Shown here piece after piece: positions 1 to 10,942 of a DNA stretch of 58,000 bases; within the stretch, counting starts at the first letter, position 1, and each line of letters starts with the position of its first letter. Source of the stretch: Cryptomeria japonica (taxonomy: Eukaryota > Streptophyta > Pinopsida > Cupressales > Cupressaceae). Made by a program: the position numbers and the translations under genes. The stretch covers positions 264,651,925-264,709,924 of the forward strand of contig NC_081415.1 in assembly GCF_030272615.1 (NCBI RefSeq). Direction: 5' to 3'. The notes beneath the pieces were generated by a model. The model was given only the letters and a program-made list of their open reading frames with translations, was not told the origin of the DNA and did no database searches.

Positions 1-199
1 CTCTATTCTTGTGTTTTAGCTTAATCTCTTCGGGGTTTCCTGGCGAGGCATTACAGTAACTCCCCTATTCTTGGCTCTTATACATCATAGGATTTTTTCA
101 TAGGTTTTGGTATGCTCTGCATATCTAGTCCCATCATTTTCTTTGATTTGAAAATGTCAGTCCCCTTTCTTGTCTTTTGTTCTCTTTCCTCTTTTCTTT

Positions 200-1380
200 T
201 TCCTTGTGTTTTCATTTTTAAAACTTCGAAATCCCGGAACCCCAGGATCCCAGAGTTTTATTTTTCTTGTATTTTTGTTTTACCTCGAAACCTCAGAACC
301 CCAAGATCTTGAGGTTATCTTTGTTTCCCTTTTTTTTCCAAACAAGATTCTGGAACCTCGGGATCCCAAAGTCTTGTTTCATTGTTCTTGTTGAAGCCCC
401 AGAATCTAATGTTCTTCTTATTTTGTTTTGTCTTTGTTGCTTGTTTCTTCTTTTCAACCTCGGGATCCCAAGATCCTGGAATCCCAGGTTCATTTTATCA
501 TTTTGTTTACCATCTCAAAATCCCAAAACCCTGGAGTCTTGAGGTAGTCTTCATTCATCCCTTTTTTATAGATTTGGGATCCTGGAATCCCAAGTTTCTC
601 TACGTCATGTTGTGGTCAACTTTGGGATTTTAGAGTCCTAAAACCCCGAAGTCACGTGCATTGAATGAAGTTGTATGGTCACCCAAATGGAGTATAAATA
701 GGGTTAAATGATTTGTTTTTTCTCATTTGTGCACTCAGTCTTCCCAAAACCAGAGCTCTCCTTCAATGATTTCATTTCCCGTGGTGCGCAAGTTTGTTGT
801 CAACCATCCTTGTCCAGGTTGGTCTTGTGTTTTTTTTTGTTTTTTTTTTTGTGTTTTTCCTTGCTTTCCTAGTTTAGATTTAGAATAGATTTTCTCATTT
901 TCAATAAAGTTGATTTTTCAACCCCTTAGGGTTTGGCCTTAGTTCACCCACTTCATGATCTCAGAATCCTGAAATCTCAAAGTTTTGATTCACTTAAACC
1001 TGCCCAAGTTTACCCATTTCGATCAGGATTCTGAAACCCCAAAATCTTGAAACCTATTTTATCAAATAAGCTTATCCTATCTCGGGATTCCGGAACCCCG
1101 AAATCCCGGAGACTGTCTTTGCATTGTTTTGAAACACCCTGGAACCTCGAAGTTCCAAAATGCCCCATTTCTTTATAATTTTACACCTCAAAATCCTAGG
1201 ACCCTGGATTTCTGGAATCAATTATCTCAGTGCCTTTTCGCACTTTAGAATCTTAGGATCCTGAAACCTCAAAGCCTTTATATTGTAAAATCGAGATTTC
1301 AAAATCCTGAAATCCTGAAATTGCTTGTAAATGATACTTTTACACCTCGGGATCCTAGAATCTTGGAATCTCGAAGTCTA
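200..1380. repeat. Degenerate GGATCC-centred motif array
   Basis: About 15 imperfect copies of a C/T-rich motif resembling CTCGGGATCCTGGAATCCC, each usually followed by GAAGTCTTG, recur at irregular 40-120 bp spacing. Clear copies lie near 235, 290, 350, 460, 570, 965, 1025, 1085, 1245 and 1345. Each contains half or all of the GGATCC palindrome and GGAAYCCC/GGGATTCC variants. The array lies on both sides of a TATA box and polyadenylation signal. It gives open reading frames in several frames (Pro/Ile/Arg/Ser-rich), which I regard as by-products of the repeat. It may be part of an LTR or leader of element G; no second copy in the window allows the boundaries to be set. Confidence 0.6.
693..908 (+). 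promoter_or_regulatory. LTR-like promoter (TATA box) and polyadenylation signal
   Basis: TATAAATA at 693-700 is followed about 210 bp downstream by AATAAA at 903-908, with a T-rich tract between. This is the spacing expected for the U3/R region of a plant LTR retrotransposon, and it points towards the plus-strand ORF starting at 1443. No matching LTR copy is present in the window, so assignment to element G is inference. Confidence 0.45.
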
Positions 1381-1442
1381 TTGTATTTGACTAAAGTGAG
1401 TAAATTGATTATTTGTCTTTTCTTGCAAAGTAAAGAAGCCTT

Positions 1443-2171
1443 ATGGAAGCATCTACATCCAATCGAAAGAAAACAATGGATGAGATAAAATTGGAGAAAA
1501 ACCCACCTACAATGAAGTACTAGTACCAAGGTCAAACCTTGGCATCCAAGCTTGATAATACGGTACAGTGGGTGATGGATATTGATGTGGGTCACATTGA
1601 AATTGAAGACGTCAGAAAAGAAGTGGCACAAACTAACCTAGAAGCACCATATAGACAGATTAAGAGATTCAAGCTGGTCGAAGCCACCATCTTCCCACAG
1701 GTTGTACAATCTCCCGAGTTGATCCTCACAATAGATCAACATTATAATCAGAAAACTAAAAAGTGTGTAGACATGACCGATAATGTGATAGTTGATCTCT
1801 CTCCTGAGATGATTGGAATTGACATTTGGGATCCCGGAAAGAGATGAAGTTCATCAAACTATAGAAGAAGAGGCAACCTCTATATTCCACAAGAATGCTT
1901 CTTATTACAAATGACACATTAATGAAGCTTGGTTGGAAGAACCTAGAAAGATAGGTTTAAAGGCAACATATATATTGAGGGCATATTTTAAGGATGCACC
2001 AAAGGATTTGGTGATTATGCTGAGCCACGCCTTCAATAAACCAGATTGTCAGCATTTCTACTTATGGATGTTTCGCTACATGCACATAATCCTAATAGGT
2101 AAAGAATATTTTGATTGGCCATAGATAATCACTGATAATATTCATAAACAACTAATTATAGTTTTGCAAAC
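1443..2171 (+). pseudogene. Element G long ORF, 5' part (unknown retroelement protein)
   Basis: Reading starts at the ATG at 1443 and continues through an in-frame TAG near 1521 to about 1825. The frame then shifts by one and continues to the solo LTR inserted at 2172. Around the shift the protein reads VDLSPEMIG followed, in the next frame, by FGIPERDEVHQTIEEE. This layout recalls the accessory or env-like proteins of plant LTR elements (putative plant transposon protein type), but I cannot assign a family with certainty. Removing the solo LTR and one copy of its target duplication restores the same reading frame on the far side (3794 onwards), which shows that the ORF existed before the insertion. 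It is not a functional gene: it has stops, a frameshift and an insertion. Its function is unknown. Confidence 0.6.
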
Positions 2172-2534
2172 TGTAGCGTCGTAAATTGTACGCACTTGCT
2201 AGGGTGGTACAATTTCACTCCTAGTTTAGCACCCGCCTTAGTGCATTTTTCATTTTGCATTGCATTTCTCCTTTAGCACTTAATTAATCAAATTAATTAG
2301 GTCTAAGGTCCTATTTCATCATCCTTTGCATCATAAAGTTGGGCCCTTTCGCTAAAGCGTGCCCTTTGCATTTTATTCCTCCAATACATCACTCAATCAA
2401 AAACCCTAATTAAGTCCTATTTCGAACTTGGGGGCTTGGTTTCGGGGTCAAAACATCTCGAAATCACCTGTAACTTCGGGATTCTCTCTAAAATCATCAT
2501 ATCCGACGACCCTGAAAATTTGGTGAAAAGTTGT

Positions 2535-2568
2535 CGGGACCGTGGCGCCCGGAGTGCACATGGTCCCG
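2535..2568. promoter_or_regulatory. Hairpin module in family H LTR
   Basis: CGGGACC at 2535-2541 pairs with GGTCCCG at 2562-2568, with additional GTG/CAC pairing inside. The stretch of about 90 bp holding this hairpin is absent from the other family H LTR (13464-14992), although sequence on both sides aligns. Similar modules occur in the LTRs or interiors of elements B and C. Confidence 0.6.
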
Positions 2569-3310
2569 GACATTTTTCTCGAAATTTTAGGAGCACAATC
2601 CAATCATAAAATAAAGCTTAACCCCAAGAAATTGGCGGGAGATTCAATCTCTAGGTTGGCCAAAAGATGAAATTACGATCTAGGGTTTCCTACATAAGAG
2701 CTCTCTTTCTTCATTTGAAAGGATCCGATTTTTGTTTTCAGGAACCTCATATGCAGCGAAAGAGCAGATCTTTGAAGACTTCAACAACATTCAACATCCT
2801 TCTATCAAGCATTCATCAATTTCATTCATCCATTTAGGGCTTGGAAGACATTGAAGAACAATAGGAGATTACCGACTGAAGATTGGCTTGTACTCCTCCC
2901 TTGAGGGTTGGGTATGATTTCATGTTGTTTTCATGTCTTTGCATAAGCTTCAATATATCATTTATTCATGCTTTAGATCACTTTGCATCTTGATTTAGAG
3001 CATTTACATTGTCATTTACAAGCAATTAGGGTTTACTTTCTAGGTTGCTCTAGTTTGCTTTCTTGCATTTTTAGGACCTTGCACACACACTAGGTCTGCA
3101 CACACAATACATTTTACAAAACAACTTGGCTATTCGTGGAGGTGGAAATCACCGAAGCAGGGGTTTGACTAAGGCAAAACCCTATATAGCCGCCCATACA
3201 CCCTTTTTCAGATATCAGTGCAGGTTCGGGACTCGGACGACGCCACAGGATACAGATTCGGAAAGAACAGGTCGAGACAACACTCTGTATCAAATTGCAG
3301 AGCACAAGAC

Positions 3311-3378
3311 TGGGACAGGGGCACTGGGCGCCCTGGTCCCTGGGACAGAGGCGCTGGGCGCCCTGGTCCTCCGGACAG
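3311..3378. repeat. 30-bp tandem repeat, about 2.3 copies
   Basis: The unit begins TGGGACAG at 3311 and again at 3341 and contains CTGGGCGCCCTGGTCC; a third partial copy ends near 3378. GC content is far above the surroundings. Related GGxCAGGGTGCCATGCCCC-like motifs occur in the other family H LTR (about 13910-13970) and in the LTRs of element B (about 16340-16395 and 22880-22990). Confidence 0.7.
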
Positions 3379-3793
3379 ACAACTTTCCGACAGTGTTTCA
3401 GAGTGCAGAACGATAGTTTCTGGTGCAGTTTTCAAGACAGTGGCGCCCGCGCTCCCGTCCCGAACATTTTCAGTCCGATTTTGACTCCGGGTACACATCT
3501 GCATTCTAATTTCATCCTTGTATTTACAGCTGTTCATTGTTTAATCTCAATTCTGCAATCTTGTTATTAGTTCATACTTGCATTTTGGGATTAGGGTTTG
3601 AACTTGCATTACTTGATCTTACAATTTGAACAAGGGAATAGAAATCCTAATAGATATCCCGTGGCTCTCTCTTTCACAAAAAGAAGTAGCCAATTGTGCA
3701 ATATCTCTAGGCTCTTTCGTATTCCGTAATGTGTGTCAAAAGGTAGGATTAGGGCATGTTAACCTAGTCTCACTTTTTCCCCTACACACAAAC

Positions 3794-6738
3794 AAATAAG
3801 TTTTTCATGACTTCTTATGTCATATGGGTAGTAGTTTGAGTTGGTAAATACCCGAGCTTGAACAAAGAAGGCAAATTAGGAGAAGAGCCAAGGCAGAACA
3901 AGGTGTGGGAACATTACACCCAATTACTCATCACACAAGCTAAGTTTCATTTCAAAAGGATAAATGACATATTCCTATATGTAGTCATATGTAAACTAAC
4001 AGGCGATGTAGGGTATAGAATTTCACCAGAGGCAATGAAGATAATCAAAGAGTGGGGTTGTTGGTTCCTTCAAAATCAACTCTCCACCCACATAAGGGTA
4101 AGTGGTTTGCTGGAAGGCCTTTCCTCCTTCCTAGGTTTTGTAGTAACAAAATAATTATTCTTGAGTAGACATGACAGATTGTAGGGTTGTAATCCCTCCT
4201 AACCCTCAAGCACAAGACTGGGGTCACTTTCCCCATTTCACAAAATATTATTCTTGTCAGAATTTGCAAGCGGTTAAGGTAGTTGAACAAGAGTTGTAGG
4301 ACCTCAGTTTTAAAGAATTGAATTATTCTAGAGAGAAATAAGATCCTTTGGGCAAACTGAAACAAATGATGCCCGTTTCGTATACCAGTCACTAGCCAAC
4401 TCTGGAAGATTTTTGGGTAGACATGTAGGATAGTTTTGAGGCTAGTGAGAGAAGATACCATAGATTGACAGTTCCTCATATTAGTAACTTTAGAATAGAA
4501 ACTAATATTCCTCAAGATCTTAGATATGACGGGGAGATATTGGATCGAATATAAAAGGAAAAAGAGATTGACAAGAGGCCACTCTTCCCTATTTGGTGGT
4601 CAGACCAAGAAATTGTTGATGTAGAAACAGTCTCAAAGAAGGTGATAGTGAGGAAAAGGTAGTGGTTGGATTTGAGAATTAGACCGAGCATGAAAAAAGA
4701 AAAGAAGAATGGAAAAGCTATTGATAACCCTCAAACCAAAACAACCAAGGAGTATACTAGGCAGACAAGATCAGAATCAAGGAAAAATACTCCTATTGAT
4801 CTTGAGACTGCTACACCAACAATTGATGATCAAGAGCTCATGAGGCAATTGGATGTGAAAATGAAAGAGTCTTAATTACTTAAAATAGCTATCGAGCATG
4901 AGATTACCACTGGACTACAAGTGGTTCCTCAATCTTATATTCATCTCATTGTTCTTACCATTGGAATGTCATCAGGAGAGGGTACTTCACATACTGAAAC
5001 CACTAAGGAACAAGTCCCTCCTGTAACACAAACATCAACACCTGCTTATGTCCCAACATAAGAATAAGTAATTATTCATAATGTTGAAACCAATTCTGAC
5101 CAAGATGATGAGCCTATTACAGTAATTTCTCGAAGGAAAAGGGTTAAAACAAAGTGACAACCCAATATAACTCACATAGCACCCAAGGTTCAAAAAGAAC
5201 CTATGGTTCAAGTGGAGCCCATGGAGGTATAGGTGCAAATTATGGAGGAGGATGAACTGGATGAGCAGGACGAAAGGATGGTTCTCACCCCTCAAGACTA
5301 AGAGAACCTACTAAGGAAGTTAGAGGGAGGTGAGGAGAAACAAACAGATGAATCAGAAATGGTGTTTAGAGAAGAAGTTATTGAGAGATTGGAGAAGTTG
5401 GTTAAGCAACAACAGATCACTCCTGACTAGGTGCTCCAAGCAAATATTGCTCAACAAGTAGCTCAACTACAACAAAATCCATCGACTCCTCCACATCAAC
5501 TGGAACAACGAGAAGAAGAAGAGGAACCAGAACAACAACATGAGGTACAAAGGATCATTGCAGAGATAATTATACAGAGAGAGGAGCAAGTCAACGATAT
5601 GCTTCAATGGTTGAGTTTTACTTTCAAGAAAAAGAAAAGGGTCGTCCTCCCAAATATTACTTTGCAAGAAGCAATTACTGAATCTCTAAGAAGAGCTAAG
5701 AGAGAAAAAACAATTTGCCATCTTTCAAGGACAGTCTCAGGTGACGTAATTTCTAGTATAGTAGCACCTGTACACGATCCTAGAGCAGATCCACAAACCT
5801 CCCCGAAATATCAAGTGTCAAAGGTTAATTTGGGTAAACAAACTAAGTGGGGAGAAATTGCCACCTTAGTTGCTGCAACTTCTACTGTACAAACCAGAAT
5901 TGAAAAGGAACATAGGACAAAAGCAGAAGTTAAAGTGCAACTAAGGCAGTACAAACAACTGATCATGGAGATAGCCAAGCCACTCGACTCTAGAGTTGAT
6001 GATACCTTTCTGTCTACTTCATCTCTCCCACAAGGTGATGTAAAAGCATTATACTAGATGAGAAAAGTGGCAGCAATGATTAAGACATGGGCCCAAGATC
6101 AGTTAAATAAAATAAAGATGTTTCTGCAAGATACAATGGAGGTAGTTGAAGAAGCCCATTTCAATGAGAATGATCTTATTTATTGTTCTTCACAGTGGGA
6201 ACAAAAACTTCTTCGATTTTCAAAACAACATAAGATGCTCAAGAAAATCTGAAGATTAGGAGAGGATGTGATTGTTAAAGAGGCCCTACTAGGAGGAGAA
6301 GGTATAAATAATTTGCAATCATGTATAGATATTTTGGATTTAAAGATGGAAATAATAGAGCAGGGCCGTATCAAGGTTCTTAAGGAACATCCTCCACTCC
6401 TCAATTGACTAGAGCAATATGAGCAATTCTTGGTGAAGTTGTTAGGAAAATATGGGTACGGTCTCAAGAAAAATGGGGATTTACATCAAGAGACCATACT
6501 CAATAGGTGGGATGCTAATATTCCTAATCATTTTTCAGCCAGTATGAAATTCACTATGGAAACAATGAACATATATATGTATTTGGTATTCCAGTGTCAA
6601 GGAGCTGAGACAATAATGGATGATATGGTCAGCAAGTTGGAAAGTGTAAAGGAGATACTTAGAGTATCTAAGTTCATAATAGAGTATATTGTAGATCCAC
6701 CCACCACTTCCATTGAATATTTCATCAACAACTACTGA
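3794..6738 (+). pseudogene. Element G long ORF, 3' part (coiled-coil rich, unknown)
   Basis: This continues the ORF broken by the solo LTR. The first part (to about 4115) reads in the frame that includes FHFKRINDIFLYVVICKLTG. After one frameshift, the sequence from roughly 4170 to 6738 stays in a single frame for more than 800 codons, broken only by TAG, TAA and TGA codons that could each derive from CAG, CAA or CGA. The middle (4666-5430) is charged and low in hydrophobic residues. The C-terminal part (5431-6738) is Gln/Glu/Lys-rich and predicted by eye to form long coiled coils (for example LEQREEEEEPEQQHEVQ). There is no zinc knuckle, protease, reverse transcriptase or integrase. Its size and layout resemble ORF2 of element F, but I could not show residue-level homology by eye. 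The function is unknown. Confidence 0.6.
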
Positions 6739-7570
6739 AACTACAAGGAGAAGTGAATGATAAATAGGTAGTTATAAAACCATAAGCATGTTGGTTCACC
6801 GTCACCACCATCACAATTATGCCTTCAACTGATGTTGCATCTTACACTTTATTTTTGCGTTTTTGTTTTTTTTTGCATGATTTGAAGTTCCTACCTCTAG
6901 AGCACCATCATAGAAATGAACAGCTGGTAGTAATTAGTAATAATTAACTGGAGTTCATAGGCAACAACTTGCATGTCGACTGCGACTCCTCCCTTTTTGT
7001 AATCCTAGATTATAGGCATGATTCTTTCCTAGAGTATAAGGTAAAACTCTATAAATTGTAGAATTTGGGCCATTTTGGGGGTCTGTGAATTGATGATTCA
7101 AGGCCATTTAGCTAGAGAATTTAGTTTTACGCAATTTATTTCTCATGAACTATTAAAATACTGTTATTCATTTTACAAAGATTAATACAAAAGCAACTTG
7201 TGGATTTCTTGATCTACAATACGTGTTCTCTTGGTTACTATTCTTCATAGTCTGGTATCTTCTCTCATTTGAATTAACAGCTTGTCCTTTTAGTTTTATT
7301 ATTTTATGAATCATATTACGCATGTAAATAGTATATGAGGATGAAGTGGTAGAACAATTTTATGATCTCTTGGCATCTAATTTCATTTGTATGTGAGTTT
7401 ATTGACTTTTCATATTTATTGGAACGTTACATAACTATTGTTTGAAGTACTATTGATAATACCTCTCTGTGATACACTAACTTCGTATTTGCTTAGTTGT
7501 TAGTATTGATTTTATTTATCTCTTGTTACCTAGACCTATCTTTTGACATTTCGTTATCTTTTGACATTTC
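6739..7570. other. No gene seen; AT-rich flank after element G
   Basis: AT-rich sequence with no sustained coding signal on either strand. It follows the stop of the element G ORF and may include its 3' untranslated region. A 17-bp direct repeat (TTATCTTTTGACATTTC) occurs twice near 7536-7570. No PPT or LTR boundary could be recognised. Confidence 0.4.
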
Positions 7571-8690
7571 TTGTACAACACATGGTGGGGGAGGACATAC
7601 CTCGGAGCCATCTTTCTAGCAAAATATCTCAGAGGGAATCCAGGACCATGGAGACAGACGGGTGACGAGGAGGGACCCGATACATCCAAGGAGGGCACGA
7701 ATGAACAGGCTGACGATGACGATCCTAACACAGGAGAGGGAGATCAGGATGGAGATGATGAGAAGGATGGAGAGGAGGAGGAAGAGGAAGAGGACAAGGA
7801 GGAGGAGGACGAAGAAGATGAGGAGGATGAGGACGAGGATGAGGAGATTGAGGAGGATGAGTTAGATGCAGTTCCTCATCACTCTAGGGACGACACCATA
7901 GCACTAGATCCACCGAGCCTCCCATCATAGTTAGAGAAGGACCCTATAAGGGGTCCTGATTCCAGTCCCCATTGGCCCATGCCTACTATATAGAGATAGT
8001 ACGAGTGCAAAGAGCCTAGCGGGTCCTAGTCTCAAGTGGTTCCTTTCCACGACCCCTACTAGCGACAAGGTGATCTAGGTAAGGTGTTTTATGATTGTCT
8101 AATTTATGCATCTTATTTGCTTATATTTGATGAAATGAAATGTTATTGATGAAAAATTCTCTCTTTCTCTCTGCAGCTAGCATCGAGGAATGACACTCCT
8201 TTATCTAGCATGCAGTGACATACCTCATCATGTCTGCACACATCCCCAGTTCACATAGATCACAAGGAAGGTCAGGACGACATGAGGACATATTCACCCC
8301 CATTCAGATGGAGATGGAGGTCTGGTGAGATACATAGAGATATTTGTGAGAGAAATTACAGTAGACTAAGCGTGATCTAGCAAAGTCTCAGACAGAGGCA
8401 ACCACATACCATGGGATTATGATGGAGAGGGATTGTAGGAGCTCCTTGTGGAGTCACTCGCGTTTTGTATCATGATACACACCCATGGGCCCACCCCATG
8501 ACCAGATCATGAGGGGGCATCTAGTCACCATCCTCTAGCTACTAGTCCTAGGGATACAAGATGACTCTTCTTTATTAGGAAACATTTTGTTGATGTATAT
8601 GACACTCATGGATATGTATGTATTTATGCCCATGTTATATCTCAAACATGTTATTTTAATGCTTAAACAATATAGGCACTGCTTAGATTA
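7571..8690 (+). pseudogene. Decayed two-exon acidic gene (unknown, possibly transposon-derived)
   Basis: The first exon reads in one frame from about 7571 (true start not seen) to 8078. It passes a long Asp/Glu run (about 7765-7865, for example EEEDEEDEEDEDEDEE), then a Pro/Ser/Gln-rich tail broken only by TAG codons. A canonical intron (8079-8176) follows. The second exon continues the frame from 8177 to at least 8580 with basic, Arg/Gln-rich text such as AHIPSSHRSQGRSGRHE. Its stops are again TAG or TGA that could derive from CAG or CGA. A spliced intron is unlike the retrotransposon ORFs around it, so this may be the C-terminal part of a DNA-transposon protein or of a captured host gene. 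I do not recognise the family. It cannot encode an intact protein now. Confidence 0.45.
8079..8176 (+). other. Putative 98-bp spliceosomal intron
   Basis: The donor site reads CTAG/GTAAGG at 8078/8079. The acceptor reads CTCTCTCTGCAG, ending at 8176 after a strong pyrimidine tract (about 8158-8172). The length and AT-richness are typical of short plant introns, and splicing keeps one reading frame across the flanking exons. Confidence 0.6.
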
Positions 8691-9194
8691 AAAGTAACAC
8701 ATTTGGTGATGAACATGTATGTCTAATTTAATTTCCATGTGATTCATTTCTCAATGCTTCATGATTAAATTGATACATGTGTGATTCAATTAAATAACTA
8801 AGTATTTAATTAAATGCTACTTTGATGATGTAGAAGAGAAATGTATTAAGCTTAAGAATTATATGACTAATGTGATTTAATTAACTCTAATTAAATACAA
8901 CATGATATAATCCTACTTAACACATAAGAAATTGTATAGCATGCTAGCACATATAAAATGCAAATCTATTACAATTTGCATAAATGAATCCAAGACAAAG
9001 AATAAAGTAAAGAAACATGCTTGTCAAGAATGAAGTAATGTAGACTAAAAAATACAATATCATTTAATACCACATACTTTAATGAAGATATGCTAACACA
9101 TTATCCAATTTTGAATAAATAAAAAGGTACAAAGAGAGAGAAGTTAAACTAGAAAGAAAGAAAAGAGGGAGAGAAAAAAAGAAACAGAGGCTAG
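8691..9194. other. No gene seen; AT-rich sequence
   Basis: AT-rich sequence with many ATTTAATT-like words and purine-rich GAGAGA runs near 9130-9185. It lies beyond the 3' end of the minus-strand gypsy pol. No LTR, PPT or terminal repeat could be identified, so the 3' end of element A is undefined. Confidence 0.4.
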
Positions 9195-10279
9195 GCACAA
9201 TATCGACGAAGGTGCATAGCATTTATAGGTTCCTTAAGAGGCATACCTTCCACATCTGCTATCTTTTAAGCACTTGATCCATAGAATTCGATAACAATGT
9301 ATGGTCCAAGCTAATTAGGGTTGAATTTTCCTTTCTCCTAAGGTAAAGCATTCACATTACGCTAATTTTTATAAAGCACTAGATTGCCCACTGAAGAGGA
9401 ATGTGAAATGACTTTATCATTATAGCTTCGTTGCAAAGTTTTATGATACGCTCAAATATTCTCGAGATCATTTATACGTCATTCATCGAGCATCTCAAGT
9501 TGTTGAAGTCTTTGTTCTTTATAAGAATCATCACCCACTATACTCCCAAGAGAAACTCTCAAAGAAGGAATTTCTAACTCCAAAGGCATAATGGCCTCAA
9601 CACCATAAACAATATTATAAGGGGTACAACCTGTAGCAACATGTACACTTGTTCGATAGGCCCAAAGAGAATAGGTTAATGAAGTATGCCAATCCATACC
9701 ATGCTTGTTTACAGTATTTCAAAGAATCTGTTCAATTATCCTATTAGAAGACTTGGCTTGAGCATTTGATTGAGGATAGTAGGGTGTAGAAAATTTATGT
9801 TGAACATGATATTTATCGAGGAACTTCTTCACATCCTTATTTTTAAATGGCATTCCATTACCTAAAACTAAGGCAGAAGGTATTCCAAATCGTAAAATAA
9901 TGTTATCTAAGATGAATTAACAAATTACCTCAGTGGTAGTGGATCAAAGGGGAATTGCTTCCACCCACTTCGTAAAGTAATCAGTTGCAGTGATGATGAA
10001 AATAAGTTCTTGGGATGGAGGAGGAGATATTTTACCAATTAGATCCAAACCCCATGTAGAAAAGGGCCAAGACACGACTTGAAATCGAAGCTCTTGGGTG
10101 GGAGCATGGATCAAATTGCTATGTTGCTGACACTGATGACATATCTTAACAAACACAAAGGAACACTTTTCCATGGTTTTCCAATAATATCCTATTCAAA
10201 GAAATCTCTAAACTAAGGATTTGTCCCCAAAATGTCCCCCACAAGCACCCGAGTGTGCTTCCTCAAGAGAAATAGGGAT
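9195..10279 (-). pseudogene. Element A integrase with C-terminal domain
   Basis: The N-terminal HHCC zinc domain is visible as EEAHSGACGGHFG and ICHQCQQH (about 10260-10130). The catalytic core shows STWGLDLIGKI (first Asp) and TATDYFTKWVEAIPL (second Asp) at 10100-9944. The third catalytic residue, near 9752, appears as Lys in YPQSNAQAKSSN instead of Glu. Core text continues as SLWAYRTSVHVATGCTPY and VYGVEAIMPLELEIP (9697-9560). The C-terminal domain reads GKFNPNWLGPYIVIEFYGSS and ends with AMHLRRYCA near 9200. Integrase would join cDNA to the chromosome. Stops between segments and the Glu-to-Lys change make it inactive. Confidence 0.85.
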
Positions 10280-10942
10280 TTAATCTTTGTTAAGACATAA
10301 AAGGAGAAGACCATTATAACCCCTTCTATAAAGAACATTAGAAAAGATAATGTATTTACCGGCCAACTTACAAATCATAGCCCTAGTATTCTTATTCATA
10401 GAGTCGGGAAAGGTACCATCATTCAAATATCTCATGATATGCGGGTACCATTCATCAGAATTGATAATGCAACAATATGATACATCACTAGGATTATCAA
10501 CAATAGTCGAGGTAGTAAGGTTGTGAATAGTGAACTTAAGATCTACCAAGGGATCCTCTAAAGACACAAAAGAGGCCACACACGTCATTGCATCAACATG
10601 TCGATTATGTTTTTGAGGAATAGGCTCCATGGTATAAGAATCAAATTTTTGTAACAAAGATATAGCTAAATCTCTATATTGTGATAATTTGTCTTGCTTA
10701 GCTTGATAAACTCTTGGCACTTGTCTTATGATTAGTTGCGAATCTCCATAGGTATGTAGATGTTTTATATTTAATGCTAAGGCTGCTTTAATTCTAGCTA
10801 TAAGAGCCTTGTATTCAGAAATTTTGTTGGTCCATAAGAAATTGAGATGATATGATAAGGGGATAGGCTTCTTTTTAGGAGAAATTAAGACTACCCCTGC
10901 CCCCGATCCTGTACGACATCTAGAGCCGTCAAAATATAATTC
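10280..10942 (-). pseudogene. Element A second (archaeal-type) RNase H
   Basis: The minus strand reads SRCRTGSGAGVVLISPKKK, SEYKALIARIKAALALNIK, then HTYGDSQLIIRQV and QKHNRHVDAMTCVASF. These correspond to a second RNase H fold with DG, E and GDS active-site positions. Such an extra RNase H after the normal one is characteristic of Tat-type gypsy elements. The first part (10942-10721) is readable without a start in the same frame. A stop lies near 10940, and the frame ends at 10280 before the integrase zinc-binding domain. Confidence 0.8.

Larger units (their letters stand above)
2172..3788 (+). mobile_element. Solo LTR, family H, copy 1 (TSD CAAAC)
   Basis: The 1,617-bp segment begins TGTAGCGTCGTAAATTGTAC and ends CCCCTACACA. 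It is flanked by perfect 5-bp target duplications, CAAAC at 2167-2171 and 3789-3793. A second, diverged copy lies inverted at 13464-14992; comparing the two fixes both ends. No internal retrotransposon sequence is present, so this is a solo LTR left by LTR-LTR recombination. It interrupts the ORF of element G. It contains a GC-rich hairpin (2535-2568) and a short tandem duplication (3311-3378). The small ORFs at 3126-3570 inside it are not genes. Confidence 0.93.

Noticed and set aside
112-633. Several overlapping ORFs in three frames (Pro/Ile/Ser/Phe-rich)
   Set aside because: They arise because the repeated GGATCC-type motif lacks stops; there is no conserved protein and no single preferred frame.
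3126-3570. Overlapping ORFs of about 90-110 codons on both strands
   Set aside because: They lie in the GC-rich part of a solo LTR and are not conserved in the other copy.
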